From NCBI GenBank assembly GCA_014549065.1, contig JACDOX010000107.1:1333972-1397971 (forward strand): a stretch of 64,000 nt of DNA, given 5' to 3'. A program made the translations under genes and the position numbers. Under the pieces are notes generated by a model. That model was given only the letters and a program-made list of their open reading frames with translations. It ran no database searches and was not told the DNA's origin. Position 1 is the first letter of the stretch, and each line of letters begins with the position of its first letter. Source of the DNA: Cardinalis cardinalis. Taxonomy: Eukaryota > Chordata > Aves > Passeriformes > Cardinalidae. Shown piece by piece: positions 36,001-51,000 of the stretch.

Positions 36001-39000
36001 NNNNNNNNNNNNNNNNNNNNNNNNNNNNNNNNNNNNNNNNNNNNNNNNNNNNNNNNNNNNNNNNNNNNNNNNNNNNNNNNNNNNNNNNNNNNNNNNNNNN
36101 NCCCCTGTACCTCCCAGCCCTTACAATGCACCCTGTGCCCAAGCCCCCCTGTACCTCACAGCCTGGATCCTCCCAGCCCTTACAATGCACCCTGTGCCCA
36201 AGCCCCCCTGTACCTCACAGCCTGGATCCTCCCAGCCCTGCTCAGCCTCACCTCTGACTGAGCTCCTCCAGGTAGCGGCTGCTGAGGGACATGTTGACCT
36301 CCAGGGCCTTGATGCGGTTGTTGAGGCGCATGAAGACTGATTCCTTCTGGTTGGATCCATGAACCAGGTTNCCGTTGGTGTAGCCCAGCTCTGTGGAGTT
36401 CTGCAGCTCAGCATAGAAATCTGTGGCTGTTCTCTGGGGCCCCCCTGAGACCGGGAGTGCCAGCAGAGCTTCCTCGGCTGCCTGCTCGTCCTCCTTTGTC
36501 TCAGCAGGCAGGGGAGGCTCAGCAGGAGGCACAGCAGGTTTCTGCACTTCTGGAGNGCTCTCCTTCCCTTCCACAGCATCACTGGCTACCACATCCACTG
36601 TGCTTTCAGGCTGCAGAATAGTCTCTGTAGGCTTTGGAATCACTGGGGTAGCAACAGGCTCTCTTGTGCTCACCTCCTTTACCTCAGTGGCCACAGTGGG
36701 CTCGGGGCTTTCTTCTACAGCTGAGCTCTCAGCCTTTTCCATTGCAGTGCTGAGCTCTGGGACATCCACCTGGGGAGTCACCCTTGGTGCCACCTGGCCT
36801 GAGTCTTCTTTTGGAGGCTCCAGCACCGTGTCTGTTGTGGGGGATGGCTTCACTTCAGAAGTAACCTCTAGGAGGAGGGACTGGGAGACAGTTTGAGGAT
36901 GGCTTGGCTCCAGCTCAATGGACTCTGTGGTCTCATTGCTGATCTCCTCATGGACTGCACTGAAGTCAACTCCAACAGCAGACCCAGGAGGTTTCTCAGC
37001 TTTGCTGTCCACTTGCTCAGGCAGAGGCTCCTGTGCTGCTGTGTGGGCAGACTGAGTGGGAGCTGGCTGNGGCTGCTGCACATCCACAGGGTGAGGAGGC
37101 CTCTCCTCCCCTCCAGGCTCACTGTGCTGCCGATGCACGGCTGCTGCAAGCGAGCACCACTTCAGCAGGTACTCGGAGAAGGTGGAGATGCAGCACACTG
37201 CTGCCATGTCACTGCAGTACTTCTCTGTCTCCAGCTCAAACCATGCTGCTGCCTCCTCCTCCTGCTCATCACTGGACAGCAAAGTTACTGTGGACTGGCT
37301 TGTGTCTTCTTCATACTCCTGCACTAGCTGAACAATTGGGCTTTCTTTAGTCAAATCCACCACTAACTGCTCCTTCTCTATCTGTGGAATATCTGTAGTA
37401 ACAAGTCTACAACAGAGTTAAAAAGACAAGATGTTAATTCAACAGTTTTACATCTCTGCTCTATAAGACTGTGAAAATAGTCTTTTAGAAAATTAGCAAG
37501 GCTTAGTCCAGTGACCAAAGGCCAGTTTTGAGACAAATTCTGCAAGGTAATATTTTCTCTGGTGATTTTCATTCNCAACAGGCAAACAAATTATTTCAAA
37601 CCCTGTCTCTTAAACAGCAAGGCTTCTCAATTAGATATTGCCCCTTCCCTCACCCCTGAAAAAAGTCACCAGNTCAAATCCTCTTTTTTACACAGCAAGC
37701 ATCTTACTCTGCTGATGCAAGTCTCAAATGCAAGAACCACAACATTCCCAACGACCTTCCTGAGCCTCACAGCAAGAGTGATAGAAAACTGTAAAGCCAC
37801 TAAATACAGTCATGTCTTAACATTTAAGCGGCATGGTCTTGGCCTTAAGCAGCCTAATTATCAGGAATGTAATTACTGAAAAACAACAGACTCTATACAG
37901 AACTTCTCTTCTCAAGCTCACTCTGTACATTTGCATACAGGTTTCATTAAGGGAAGTCTACCAAAGTATAAGCTTCCAAACCAGAAGTTTGTCACTACAG
38001 TTTAACTGAATGGTATGCAAATTACAATTTACATTCCTAATTAGTCTCCCTTGCAGGAGACCACAAAACCTGGACCAATATGAAACCAGTTTCTGTGTCA
38101 AAACAAAACACATCCTAATGGAAATAGCTATAGTAGACAGCAACAAAAACACTAAAAGTCTCTGGTTAGTGTCATTACCATGGTACAGATTTTACCAAAT
38201 ACTTATTTTTTCCCTTGTTTAAGTCTGCATGCCATACCTGAGCATCCTACTACCCAGGACTGCATTGGCCCATGTTTGTCTCTGCTGGGAGCACATTACA
38301 AACACCCCAAGAGCAATCACTTACTCTGGTGAAGGAACAGGTGTTGGTTCAGGCAGTCTTGGTGCAGCTGTTGAAGTTGCAGGGGTGGCAGTGACATTTT
38401 CAGACACACTTTTGTTCCCAGCTGCAGGAAGGAGGAAAACGTGAACGTGGAAATTCAAGAACCATCTCTGTTTTCAACAAATTCTGAGCTCTGGGTTTAT
38501 TACTTTTTTTTTTTAATGATGAACTGTGCTAGCAAATTAACTGCAGAAGTCACCCGAAGTTATCTGAATGAAATATGAAATGCTACTGACAGTTTTTGAG
38601 TATGATGTTGTGGACAGTCTCAAAATACTTCAGAGAAAGAAGCAGCAAGTTAGGACTTTACAACTCCAGCTGGGTAACACACAGTAAAGATCTCTAAATA
38701 AAGCTGAATAAGCACGTGTGTCATCTTTGTATGGGTTTTCTTCTCAGCAAATTCAGCATCTTTGTTCCACTTTTCACAGTCACTAGGTTCTATGACACTA
38801 ATCAGATGTGTCACAAAAGGTGAAAGAAGTCATCTAAACCATCACAGAACATCTGATTCCTCACAAAAAAGAACCAACAAAACAAACCAAAAANCCACAA
38901 ATTTAACAAAGAAATGCAAACTTTCCATAATGCTTTTCACCTAAAAAACTACAGTACCTTCAGCTTCAGATGACTCTTCAGTTTTGGCTCCAAGCATATT

Positions 39001-42000
39001 GGCAGCAATGTTCACCATACTCAGGATAGCATCTAAAAGAGACAACAACTGCTCAACAAGAGCTCTCTCAGAGGGCCCAGAGATCAGCAGCACCAAGAAA
39101 TTTGCTATTTTACAATACTTCCTTGAAATTAATCACAGTGTAAGGACATTATANCTGCTCATTCTATTACACTGGAGGCAGCTGTTTCTTTTAAAAGGTA
39201 AATGTATAAGCTAGAAACCTGTATTTGAAAATCTGCACCATAACACCCACAGACCTGGCTTATACATATATTTATTTTAAGAAGCTGTTAAGTAGGACAG
39301 TTCCTCTCCCTTCTGAATTCACAGAAGTAAATTCCAAGAGGTCCTGCTCTACATCAGCACAGGAATTAANTACAGCTCCTCTTTGGTCTTGATATTGACA
39401 ACAAACATAATGGCCAGGCTTACTGAGAAGCTGAGGATCAGGTAAAGAGCACTGTATTGTAAACACACAGAAACTGGGTGGAATTTGCCCATTTCTCCCC
39501 CACCCATCAACATATGGCAGTGTATGTCACATGGCCAAGGTCCTCATGTTAAGAGAGGCATTTCAGCAGCAATGACAAATTCCTTGGGTTCCAGGAAATT
39601 GTGTTCAAAACTTTGGTTCTGCCTTTCCTCCAGAAAAGGAAGCTGCTGCCAGAAGCTGCATTCCTGATTTATGTTTNTCTATCTGGGTTTGTATACTGAG
39701 AAAAGTCACAATAGTCAAAAGATGCTGAACTTCAGCTGTGGATGGCTTCTTACAAAAATGAGAAAATGAGGGAGAATACAGAGTTGGTATAGAAGCTTTA
39801 CAATGGGGGAGAATGGCAGGAGAGAGAACAAGACTGCAGAATGCTCCTTATGAGATTAAATNTCTGAGAACCCTCCATCTCCTCCACAGAGGACCCTCTT
39901 TCTCACTCTACATTTAAGATGCAAAATGGAAGCCTGTCACATTTGTCTACATGCATATAAAAACCCNACCGAAAAACAATACCCACAAACTNTACTCCTT
40001 CCAAAAGGGGAGCACTGACCACCCTGACAGAGAGGAAACTCTCAGTAGCAAAACCCACCAGCCAGAACTAAATACTGGACACTGCAACGTTTCAGTGCAC
40101 CAGAGAGACAGCTGAGCACCATCAGCAACAGGTGTTTCAAATTTTTTCATCTTCGCTTTAGTAGACTAAAAAATTAAATGGAAAGTCACTGCCTTTTTCA
40201 GACAGTGAATATAAACTTGTANCACTGCCCTTGCAGACAGATCATGTGAATATGCATCACCAAGACAGCCTGAAGACAGAAAGTTTAGAAGTCACAAAGA
40301 GATAAGCAGTGTCAGAGAAGAATTTACTGCTTTATCTCATCTGTGAGAGGCACACATGTAGAAATAAACTGCCTTTTCCACTGTCTATCTGCCTTTTGAA
40401 AACTCCTCTAAGCTGTGAATGTTCCTAGCCATGACCTTATTCTCAGGAGAAAACAAATGTTCTAGGAAAAACATGAAAGATTTCTGTGGCTCTGATCCAG
40501 TAGAGGATGAAAGCAAAGGCTGACTCCAAACAGCATTAACTGAGTGCAGATCTACACTNGAATAACAGATCTTCATTAGCTGGGACAGAAGGAAGAGTGC
40601 AAGAGCTCCTTAGGAAATGGTGTGTGGAGGTGACACCATCCTGAATAATTCAGCAGTGAACACTGCCATTAAAACTGAACAGTCCAGGATTCTCAGGCAA
40701 ACTAACCCTACACATGGAGGTTTTCCAATGGGAAAAGTGAGAGGAGACAGTCAAGAACCTTTAGTTCTCTCAAAAAAATACACAGCCCTTATGAAGAACA
40801 TGAATTACAGTATTTACATAAAGCCTTCTCAAATTGTAGTATTCTCCATCCTTCTCTTCCCCTAAAGCTGTACAAAGGAAATCTGTATATTGCCTCCTGC
40901 AGGTTAGGCATTTTAACAGATTCCCAACTTCCAAATAATTACAGTTCTACAACACCTTAGTACTGGCCATTTACAGCCCTATGCAACTTTTACATGATCT
41001 TCAGTACTCAGAATCCTTAAGTACAGAAAAGTTTCCACAAAACAGATATCCTTACAAATTGAAAATTCATTTTTAGAATGCTAAGAATGATACCCCAACT
41101 CCAAATTTAATTATTCCTATGAAACTAAAGAAGAATCACAAATTGCTTCAGCAGAATATAAAAGCTGTAGATGTTGCACAACAAATTGTCATTTCACTTT
41201 CAATTAGCACATCTTGTTTTAAGCACAGGAATAACTTTCTCTAATAAATCATACTCACTTGTAGCAGAACCAAGAAGATTTTTTGAAGATTTTTCTTCCC
41301 CTGTGTTATAATCCAACAGATAATCTATGTATAAAGAAGAACAATTCGTGACTATTANAATTTCATCTGTCATGAGCAAAGAATATGAACCTCAAGATTT
41401 AACACATCATTCCATGATGTCAACTTGACAGTGTGGAAATAAAGCTATAGAAAGCTTGAGGTCAGATATTATGAACTGAAATGGACACTAAGAATAGAAC
41501 TTTCCATGTGAGCTGCTTTATTTTAGTAACCCTTTCCTACTGTCAGCACATGAAGAAATTGNCTTTTCTGCCAAGTGAAACACAGACTTATTGCTATAAT
41601 TTTAAAGCAACCCTCTATGTAGCTACATTTAAACATATTGTTTAAAACTTCAAAGGATTGTTGGAAAAGCCCAGAAATGCTGAAACACTGTCAACAAGTA
41701 AATTTACAGTCAAATCTTTCATCATATGCAGGAAATGATGAGCCACCAACAGCACAAGAGCTGTCTGAATGGCTAAAAATGCACAGAATATTTGCTTACC
41801 ATAATCTTCATCAAACAGTTCTTGTCTTTCAGACTGATACTGAGAATCAGCTATTTCTTCATACTCTTCAACCATGCTAGTACCAAATACTCTATGATCA
41901 AAGTTTTAAAATAAAAACTTCATATTAGGAATCATGTGACATAATTGATAAGCAGTATTACCTTTATGTAACAAGTAAATGAGATACAGTTGTTGCAGTC

Positions 42001-45000
42001 ACTTAAGCAAGATCAAGCATCAGGGATGTTTATTCTCTAAGTTCTATCTACAAGGAACCTAAACAAGATCCTGCTTCTCATTCTAATTCAAAAGAGTCTT
42101 TTCCTCCTTTTAAACTCACACCTAGACTTCTTTGTCTTTGGCTGTCCATGAGCCTCCTCTTCAGTTTCACCTTGGACTTGCTTTAGGAATATCTGTTCAG
42201 AACTACTTCCCTTTGCATGCCACATTCTCTTTGACCTCTTCTGCCAAAATTAAATCAAATCAATTCAAAGTAAAGCAGCCTTGTGGACTAAAAATATGGT
42301 TTGACTTCTAGTATTAGAGACCTCCCAGGTTCAAAACCTGTTTTTTAGGAGCAGTACAGAGGCTGATNGTTCTCTGAATTAAAAATTCACAGGTTTCTAC
42401 TGTGAATTAAAAAAATTCACAGCAGTTTCTACTCAGCTACTGCAAACATTACTGACTGCAGGCACTGTGGTGCCAAACAACCCAGCAGCTTCCAAAAAGC
42501 ACCCACCACACCTGCTCTTTTTAGCTCACCGCTTGTTCCGTTTTGCTTGGTCAGCCTTGAAATGCTCATGTCCTGCTCTAAAGCTGCTCAAGGCTCCTGT
42601 TTCCTCCTCCCCCCACCCTGCAAATATAAACTGTTCCTGACATACCAGAGAAGCAAATAAAAAAATTCAAAACTTCTTTACACAGACATGAAAGACACTA
42701 CACAGCAGGCAGGTCAGGCAACTTCTTCAATCCATAATACCTACAAGTAACTGCAACTGAAAATTGGAATTGTTGCCCAACTATTCTAAAAGCAGACTAA
42801 TCCTCACTACAAGGAGGTAGAAAGACTAAGCAAAACACAAAGTATTACCTTATAAGACTTAAAGGACAAAAATGTTCTGATCCAAAGTGTGATATCAACT
42901 CCACCTAAAGAATAAAAGGTACTTAAAATAAAACTCCAAAGACCCACAGAGCCAAAAGTTCAGTTAAACATAAACACTCAATCTTGAAATTGCAAGTTTT
43001 GGTCACTCCAGGGAGTTGCAGATTGCCCAGAGCAGAAAAGGCCAGATTTATTCTTGCCATGCAATAAAGAGCTGAGCCGCAGCAGAGAACACCCCCAGCC
43101 CCATGCATCCATCACTCCACAAGAAGAGTTGCTAACCTTTATGTACTTGATGAACATCTGAAGCGAGAGAGAGGAAAGGAGAAAAAACAAAAAACAAAAA
43201 GTAGATGTCAGTACAAAGGCTGAACACATGCCACAGGCAACTACAGAGTCCTGCTGGGTTTAATTCAGTACTATAAATGCCTAAGAGGACAAGCTGGGAA
43301 AGATCAAGTTGTAACACAACTTCATCTGCCTTGGGTAGCAAGATTTCATTTAGCCCTTGTACCTTGCAGATTGAAGGTAACATGCAAAAAGTGTTTTATT
43401 AGGCAATTGAAGTTATTCAATTTTTCAGGGCAGCATGACTGCAGATAGAGTACTGAAGTGTGTTAAATGTACTAAGTGTATTTTCTCCCCTTAAAGAACA
43501 CAGACTACAGAAAGTGACTCAAAAGGAAAAACAAACCCATGTAGCATGCACTATGTACTGCTGCTGCTTCAAGTCACTATCAAATACTTCCATTTACAGA
43601 AGCACAACTGCAACAAACAGAGCAGCTGATGACAGACTTGGGAGCTTCAGACATCTCTGTATTTCTACTGCAACCTTGACTACACCCTGGTATTTATTTA
43701 ATCTGAATTAATTTGCAAGCATTTACTAAACCACTATGTAGACCCTATCACTGAAGGACTGGAATAATCTGCAAGTGAGATCAAGACAAATAATCCCACA
43801 AAAATCCCACTGTTTTTGATAAAAGTTCAGTAAACCACTTCAACAAACTTAGGTTCTGAAAATACTTTGGACTCATTCTGTAAAGCAGACATACTTAGAA
43901 CTTGCTTACTTTTTGCACTATGAAGTGAAAACGTGATGAGAACAAACCTTTGGAAATGTTACCATGCTGTNTTATTCAAGGCAGAGCACTGTAACCAGCA
44001 AGGAATTAAGTGCTGCAGCATCTACAGGAATTCTGCCACTTCAGTGACAATGGCAGCTACCTTAAGGCATGAATTAATTCAGCCAGAAAACAGAATTAAA
44101 AATAAATGAAATCTCTGTTCTGTGACTCATGCTGAATTTCTAGGTAAAGAAGTTAGACAATTATCATTCATAGCTACTTTTTCATAAAAGCACAAAGCCT
44201 AATTAAGGAGCACAAACTAATATTTTTTTTTTTGGTCATACCATAACTGGAAGAAGATAACACATCTCTGAAGAGGACCTAAAAGGTCTGTATTTTATTT
44301 GAATTTAAACCTTCACTACCACCCAATATTTTCACAGAAGCTTTTATCTAAGTTCAAGTACCACATTAATTATTTATGGAGTTTTATTCCCTTTGAGTCT
44401 CCTGAGTAAAGATAGCTTAATGCAAACTATTTTGAAGGTGGAGGTATCATGGCAATGCTCCAGTAGCAGTGAGCATAAATAATTTGCCTGAGTCAGAGTT
44501 ATGGTTGAATAACTGGAAAACTGCACTTGGAGTCTCTTAATGAGAACCAAGATGCAACCCCACACACTTTCAGATTCACTAAACTGTACAGCCCAACGTG
44601 TACAAAAATATCAAGAAATAGGCATATTGTGATGTGTGCTCCAGGGACTGAGTGGGCAGTGTGTGTCCATACACAAATAAATCTAAATAGGTATAGATAT
44701 ATGTGTGTATAGGTAAAGCAGGTACAGCCAAGAAACAAAGTAGGTCAAGATTCTTCTGCTCTTACATTCAGGGGACAGTTGGGTGAAGTCAAATAGAACA
44801 GAACTTTGTCTAGATTTTCCTTAATTCAGGTATCAGCTAAGTATGTACTTGGACCCAAGGGGCTTCCCAAGATCCTCTCAATTCCAAAGTGAGCAAGGTA
44901 ATAAAGTCACAACTGTGACAAGGATTTAGTATCCAGACAAGCCCAGCTGGGGCCACTAATTAACCAAGGGCAATTAATGGTAAGGCAGGCTTTGATAACA

Positions 45001-48000
45001 CATTCCTTGGGATGCTGTTATACAGAGGAAATCCAGCAAACCCCTCCTTCCCTGAGGAGCATGGATGCTTCTGCAGTATTGAGTTACCTTCACATATTTT
45101 GCATACATCTGTTCATCCAGAGGAAAGCTCTGGACATTCCTCTCATCTCTGGCATGGAAAGTACCTAATTTAATCCATTTGTTTGTTGGGTACCTAGAAA
45201 GGAAACAATGGAGTCAGGCAANGAAATGCAGGAACTTTCTGTTTACAGGTATTTACAGAAGTTTCTCCTAATGCCTTTCCAGAGCAGGAATACATTTTGT
45301 TCTTTCCAGCTGCAAGGCAGCAGCAAAGTTCCCAGCCCAGAACCTCAGCAGGGCCCTCACACAATGACAGCAGTGTGCAAGCCCTTGCAGCACAAAATCC
45401 CAGACTTATCCAACCACTGAAATTCAGCCAGTCTGGAGTGAAGCCCCCCCAGATGAACAGAAGAACACAACACCTGGCAGGTTGCATTGCTGTAAGCAGG
45501 CAGCAGAAAACCGAGCAGAGCAGAGCTAGAACTGCACAACAGAACAAGTGTTCAAAGTCTAACCCCACCTGCTTCAGGCATCCAAGAANCAAAGGAGTTT
45601 TCCTGATGCTCTCTGAATGCCTGCTCCCTCCAGAAAGCAGTGGGGGCACAGCACTGCCTAAATCATCCTAAAGCCACCCTCGAAGCAGCCATCTGGCCAA
45701 CCTGCAGCATTCCCACCCCTTCCCACTTCTCAATGGTGAACTACTCTTCCTTTCTTTTTGAATAATCGGTGGGTTTTGGACATAGTTCAGCACTGAAGAC
45801 AGCTCAAACCACGTGAAAATGGTCTGAATGACAAGGGAGAGGACAGCCCACAACCTCAGTAGCATTTTATTAAGGAATTTTATAATCNGCCACCCACTAC
45901 CCAGCTACTGTATAAATTCTGCTCCTCAACNAATTTTTCCTTTTAATTTTTAAGGTAGCAAAGGAAAAAAAAACTGGCAACTGACAATATACACNAAGTA
46001 AAACCATTTGACTTCACATTACATTGCACTTTGCATAACAACAAACATACAGAGATTATGCTTCATAAAGCCTTGCATCTAACAATTATTTCATTTTTTC
46101 ATTCAGAAGGATGAGTTTAGGTAACATACCTGTCACTAATTGACACCAGAAAGTCTTTAGGAGTGGAAGAGAATAATTCATGATTTGCAATGTCAAACTG
46201 CTTTACTTGCACTGGTTCACAGAGCTCAACAACAAACCTTAAAGACAAAAAGTAGGTATTTTTTTAAGAAAAGACTTNTCCTTCTGCAGTTACAATCTTC
46301 AGCCCTTCCCCTCATTATCACGTCCTTCAGTGGGTGTAAGGAGGACACCATAAAAATGCTGTACCATTAGAATCACTGGTGGTGTTTTNCTGAACATCAC
46401 CTTAAATAACTCCAGGTAGCACCTGCAGCTACAAGAGCTCATCTATCTTGTACTCAAAGGAATCAAATCACAGAACTAAAAACTAAGGACAGCAAACAAT
46501 TTAAATCACACCTGAAGTACCAATTAATGTATGGTAAATTCTGTTCACCTGTCCTACAATTATTTGACAGTCAGGAAAAGAAACCAAGAATCTTTATTTG
46601 AATGCTCAAGTGCTTTATCTGCCATAAGATCATTATGCAANACTTACACATATTAAGATAAATAAAAATATCACCTTAATATTACTTGTCAATAGCAGAG
46701 CTAGATTTCTGTGGAAGACATAATTTATTATCTTGTGCTTATTCTGCCAGAGTTCCTCACACACCCATTCCAAGGAGCAACACATCAAGGTCAAGTGACT
46801 CCCACAGCAATGGAAAACTATAATCACTNCTGCCACAAATGTGAACCTCAGGAACCTACCAGATTTTAGTACTGCAAGGATTGAGCATATAAAGGTCCAT
46901 GTTTTCCATCAAAATAGCTGAAGTGCTCTGTAGAAATGAAAGAATTTGTATTTTAAATTGCATGGTAGATACCAACATCATCAAGGATTTTTCCCCCTCT
47001 TTCCAGCAATAAATTGGAAATTAGGTTTGTAGACTAGTATCAACAACACTCTGAGCAAGACAATTATCCAGGACACAGTATAACTGCCATACTTTGGGGC
47101 AATCGTGGATTATTTACTGTGATGAGCTCTTTAATATAACTGTTCAATTGTTCAGTTTCTGTAGGAAGTAGACTCTGCTCCCATTTTCTGAATTCACTTA
47201 AAAAGACATCAAGTTCTATAGCAATCCCTCTTTAAGAAAAGCACTGATCCCTGTTTACATCCTATTTTTATTAATCAAAATCCCAATAAATCCAAACACA
47301 GAATAACAACTTCACAAACCAGNGCTCAGTTTTAAGTGTACTTTGTTGCATAACACTACACTAAAAACTGAACACTAATAATTAATAAATGCTTACCTTT
47401 GCCTCTGGATTTGCTGCCAGAATTTTGGCACCACACTCTACAGAGGCGTAGTTATTCCTGTTTTTCTGGACCTTTTTAGTGGAATGCTGCCCACCAACAG
47501 CAGAAGGGTGCATTGACTGACCTAGGAACAAGAAAATATTGCTACTATAACAAACCACACAAACAAGCAGTATTTGCACTGTCAGGGAACTTCTGCTCAC
47601 TGCTTTTATATAATGAAGGCTATTAATTACGTAGTTCTAGCAGAAAAATGAAGTTCCAGGCTGCATTCCAAATGGAGACAGTCCTGCTATTCAGCTCTAC
47701 CAGGAGATGACAGTGCTCTGTATTTAGACCAAACTAATGAATCCTGAACTTACTCTTTTCTTTCTCTACTTCCATGACTTTCTTCTTCCATTCATCAAAT
47801 GTTGGAATGTCTCCAGGGTCCTTTGGAGTTATTACTGATGTAGGGTCAATTTCTCCTGTCTTCTTAAAGTCTTTCTGCAAAAGAAAGAACCACTGATTGT
47901 GAGTATTTTTCAGGACCAACAATGAAAACAAAGATGAACTTGAAAAAACAAAGCATGCTCTGATCAAGTCAAGGGCAGACACATCATTTGCACCCATGTT

Positions 48001-51000
48001 AACAACTNAGAGCCAATGTAAGCAAGATTATAAGCCAGAAAAAACATGTGATGATTTTCTTTCAGAATTACAGATTATTTCACTGAAANACTGGCAATTT
48101 TTGTGGCTAAGTTAATACATTTTAAATAAAATGTATGCCTTCTTCTCTAACACCTGCATTTTCTTCCCAATTTTTGCTTTTCCTCTTCCTAATGAAAAAA
48201 GCTTTCCCTGTAGCAAAAATCTTTAAACATCAGCGCTTGTTATGACAGAATTCCAGAGGTTCTCTGGGATTTCTGAACATGTCAAAAAAAGCAGAATGAT
48301 TGATTAAACATTAAAGGAACNATTTTTAAGTATCTCAGAAATAATGTTTTGGACTTGCCTGACAAAGCAAAAACCCTGTCAACTAAACTGTACATTATTT
48401 CATTTCAAGTCTGCATTTCTCCTTTGTACAAACATATTCAGCTCACCACCAGATGAGTGAACATTTGTTGGTAGACATTTCAAGTGTAGAGGTTATTTTG
48501 TGGACAATATTTTAGAGGTAGCTGCCAAGTGACAGTTTAAACATGATCCTAAAGCAGCAAATAATGGTATTGCCATGGCCTTAGTCATTCTGATTTTAAA
48601 AAGAGTCTTACTAAAACACAAGCATTAGGAAGTACTTCACAACCCCACCATGAATAAAGTCATACAGTTAGAAGGCCTGGCCAGCTACATATCCCACGGT
48701 AACAAGGGCCAAGTGATACTTCTGGGACAGAATAAAAGCACACCACATATTTTACAATAAAAANAGAGGGCACTACTCCTGTGTGTACTGAGGGGATACC
48801 AACTTACCTCCCTTTTTAGGTTCTCTGAAGCATTAAGAGCAGGTTTTTGCTCATCTGCCCCCTTTTCAGCGGCTGAAACTTTGGACTCNAACTCAGATTT
48901 TGTCTTCTTTCCCTTGCCATGTGAAGATGATATGTTCTCTATATGCTGGCCTGCAAGGCTGGAAGTTTAAGGAGTATCAGGATCTGTAACACNGTCACCA
49001 CATGCAGAATCACACTCACACAAGTAAACAGATAAGCAAGCACATGCAAATGTTTGTTGCAAAGCCAGCACAGAAGAGAACAACTCCCTTTGAAGTATTC
49101 AGAGCCACACACAACCTGCTTGGATACTCACCTCTCTGGTGGACTGACAAAAGAGGAAGGCTCACTCTGAGGGTCAGCCTCAAGTGTCCCACCAATATCA
49201 CAGTCAGGTTCTGACTGCTCAGCTTCACTAGAGCTGACTACAGGGATATCAGCACGGGAATTCTCTATTGCACTGAAGGGAAACAAACAACAGCCTTTTT
49301 TAGCCTTCTGATAATACAAGGAACCCTGACAATCAACCACAAAGGTAAGTGAAAGGTTTAATAAAGCAACAGTCTCACAGAAATAATTAAGAAAAGAAGA
49401 ATGAAGCACACTGTACTTGTGGAAGCGCATTCTCAGCCNTCCCCATGAAAGAACAGAATTTCCTTTTCCAGTCTGTTTGTCCCAGAAAGGAACTCAAAAC
49501 TTCTCATCTCCCAGAACTCANATCTAACATCCTACCAAACACTGCAATGCATAATTCTTCCCAGCATCACTACAAGCTAACAACATCTTCACAGTTACCT
49601 GCCTGCCAGCAGTTTTNCCTTTCAACAAAGGAAGCAAACACAAGGCCAAGTTCCCTCACTAAAAGCTCCTCACGTTCCCAAGTCAAGAGGCAGCAGTGAG
49701 AACAGAACTTGGCTAAAACCAGAGGAGAACAGGGGGGAGAAAAGCAGAACCAGCCAGACTTCCCTTCCACTAATGTATTTCTTTTNTTTTTGCTGGTGTA
49801 ATAAAAATCAGGGAGCCCAGCAGACCATGATCCAAGCTGTACCAACAGCCCAAACCAGCCCATCTGCCCACTGCTTCACCTCCTGGCTCCCAGAAAGGCT
49901 GAGCACACCTCAGATAAATCCTGAGACACAAACCCTACAGAAAACCTCCCCTGTGCTCTTCAGGAATGATGGAATGGGTGGGGATGGGCACAGTAACTTT
50001 GAGGTGNTAACTTCTGACTGTCCTCTCCCCTCCAGCACAGGGATGACTCCCATGCTGATCCAGCCTACAGCCAGGTCTAAGGAAAGGCTTTACTCTGCCT
50101 TCTAAATTTCCACATAAGCTTTCTTTAATGGAAGCAGCAAACTAGGTTAATCCAGCATCATGACAGAGCTGCCAAAACACAAACAGCACGTCAGCAACTT
50201 AAAAGGGATCTTTTTGGTTCTCTGACTGCTACAATTATCAACAGAAGCAGCTGCAACCAACCCAGGGAGACAATTTTAGTACCTTTCATATGATAAATTT
50301 CCTGTGGTATAAAACAAAAAACTCCCAGGTATTCCAAGACTTTTTGCTATGTAGCAAAATCTAACAAACATAATGAATACAAGAATTTATTAGCTATAAG
50401 CAGAGAGTATTTACCCTGTATGCCCCAAAATGCCTCCATCTGAGATGCACAGTGTTTGGCTCTGCCTGCAGCTTTTACTGACTAAATAAGACTGACCACT
50501 ACACAAAACTGAAAAGCTGCACATATTCTCCATTTCAGTGGTAGGTGACAGTATGAATAATTATCAACTGAATAAAATATGGGACAAGAATGAACTTAAA
50601 AATTCCTTGCTCTCAGGGTGTACCTGACTGGCCTCAAGTGACTAATTTTGGCAGAAGGTGAGTCTAAAAGCTGTGGTGCTCCCTCTCCTTTGAGTACCTT
50701 GTTTTGCCTTAATTTTTAAAATGCATTATCAAGCTCACTTTGCACAGCATGTTCCTTACTTCCAGACAAAAAGAGCTCAGATTATTTTTCAGTAATTTTT
50801 CCTCAGATTAGACTGAGGTAGAAAAGTGACACTCAGTGCTGTTCTAAAAAAAGATTAGCTACAAAGTAAAACTTGTTTGGGATAAAATTCCTTTCAAAAC
50901 ATTTTGACTAAGAGGTTATGCTGAAATATTAGACCACTAACACCTGAGAGAGCTGGACTTGGTTACACTGCCAGGAATCAGCATCTAAACCAGCAAAAAG

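Noticed and set aside
35463..36340. Long frames across the assembly gap
   Set aside because: They consist mostly of unknown bases.
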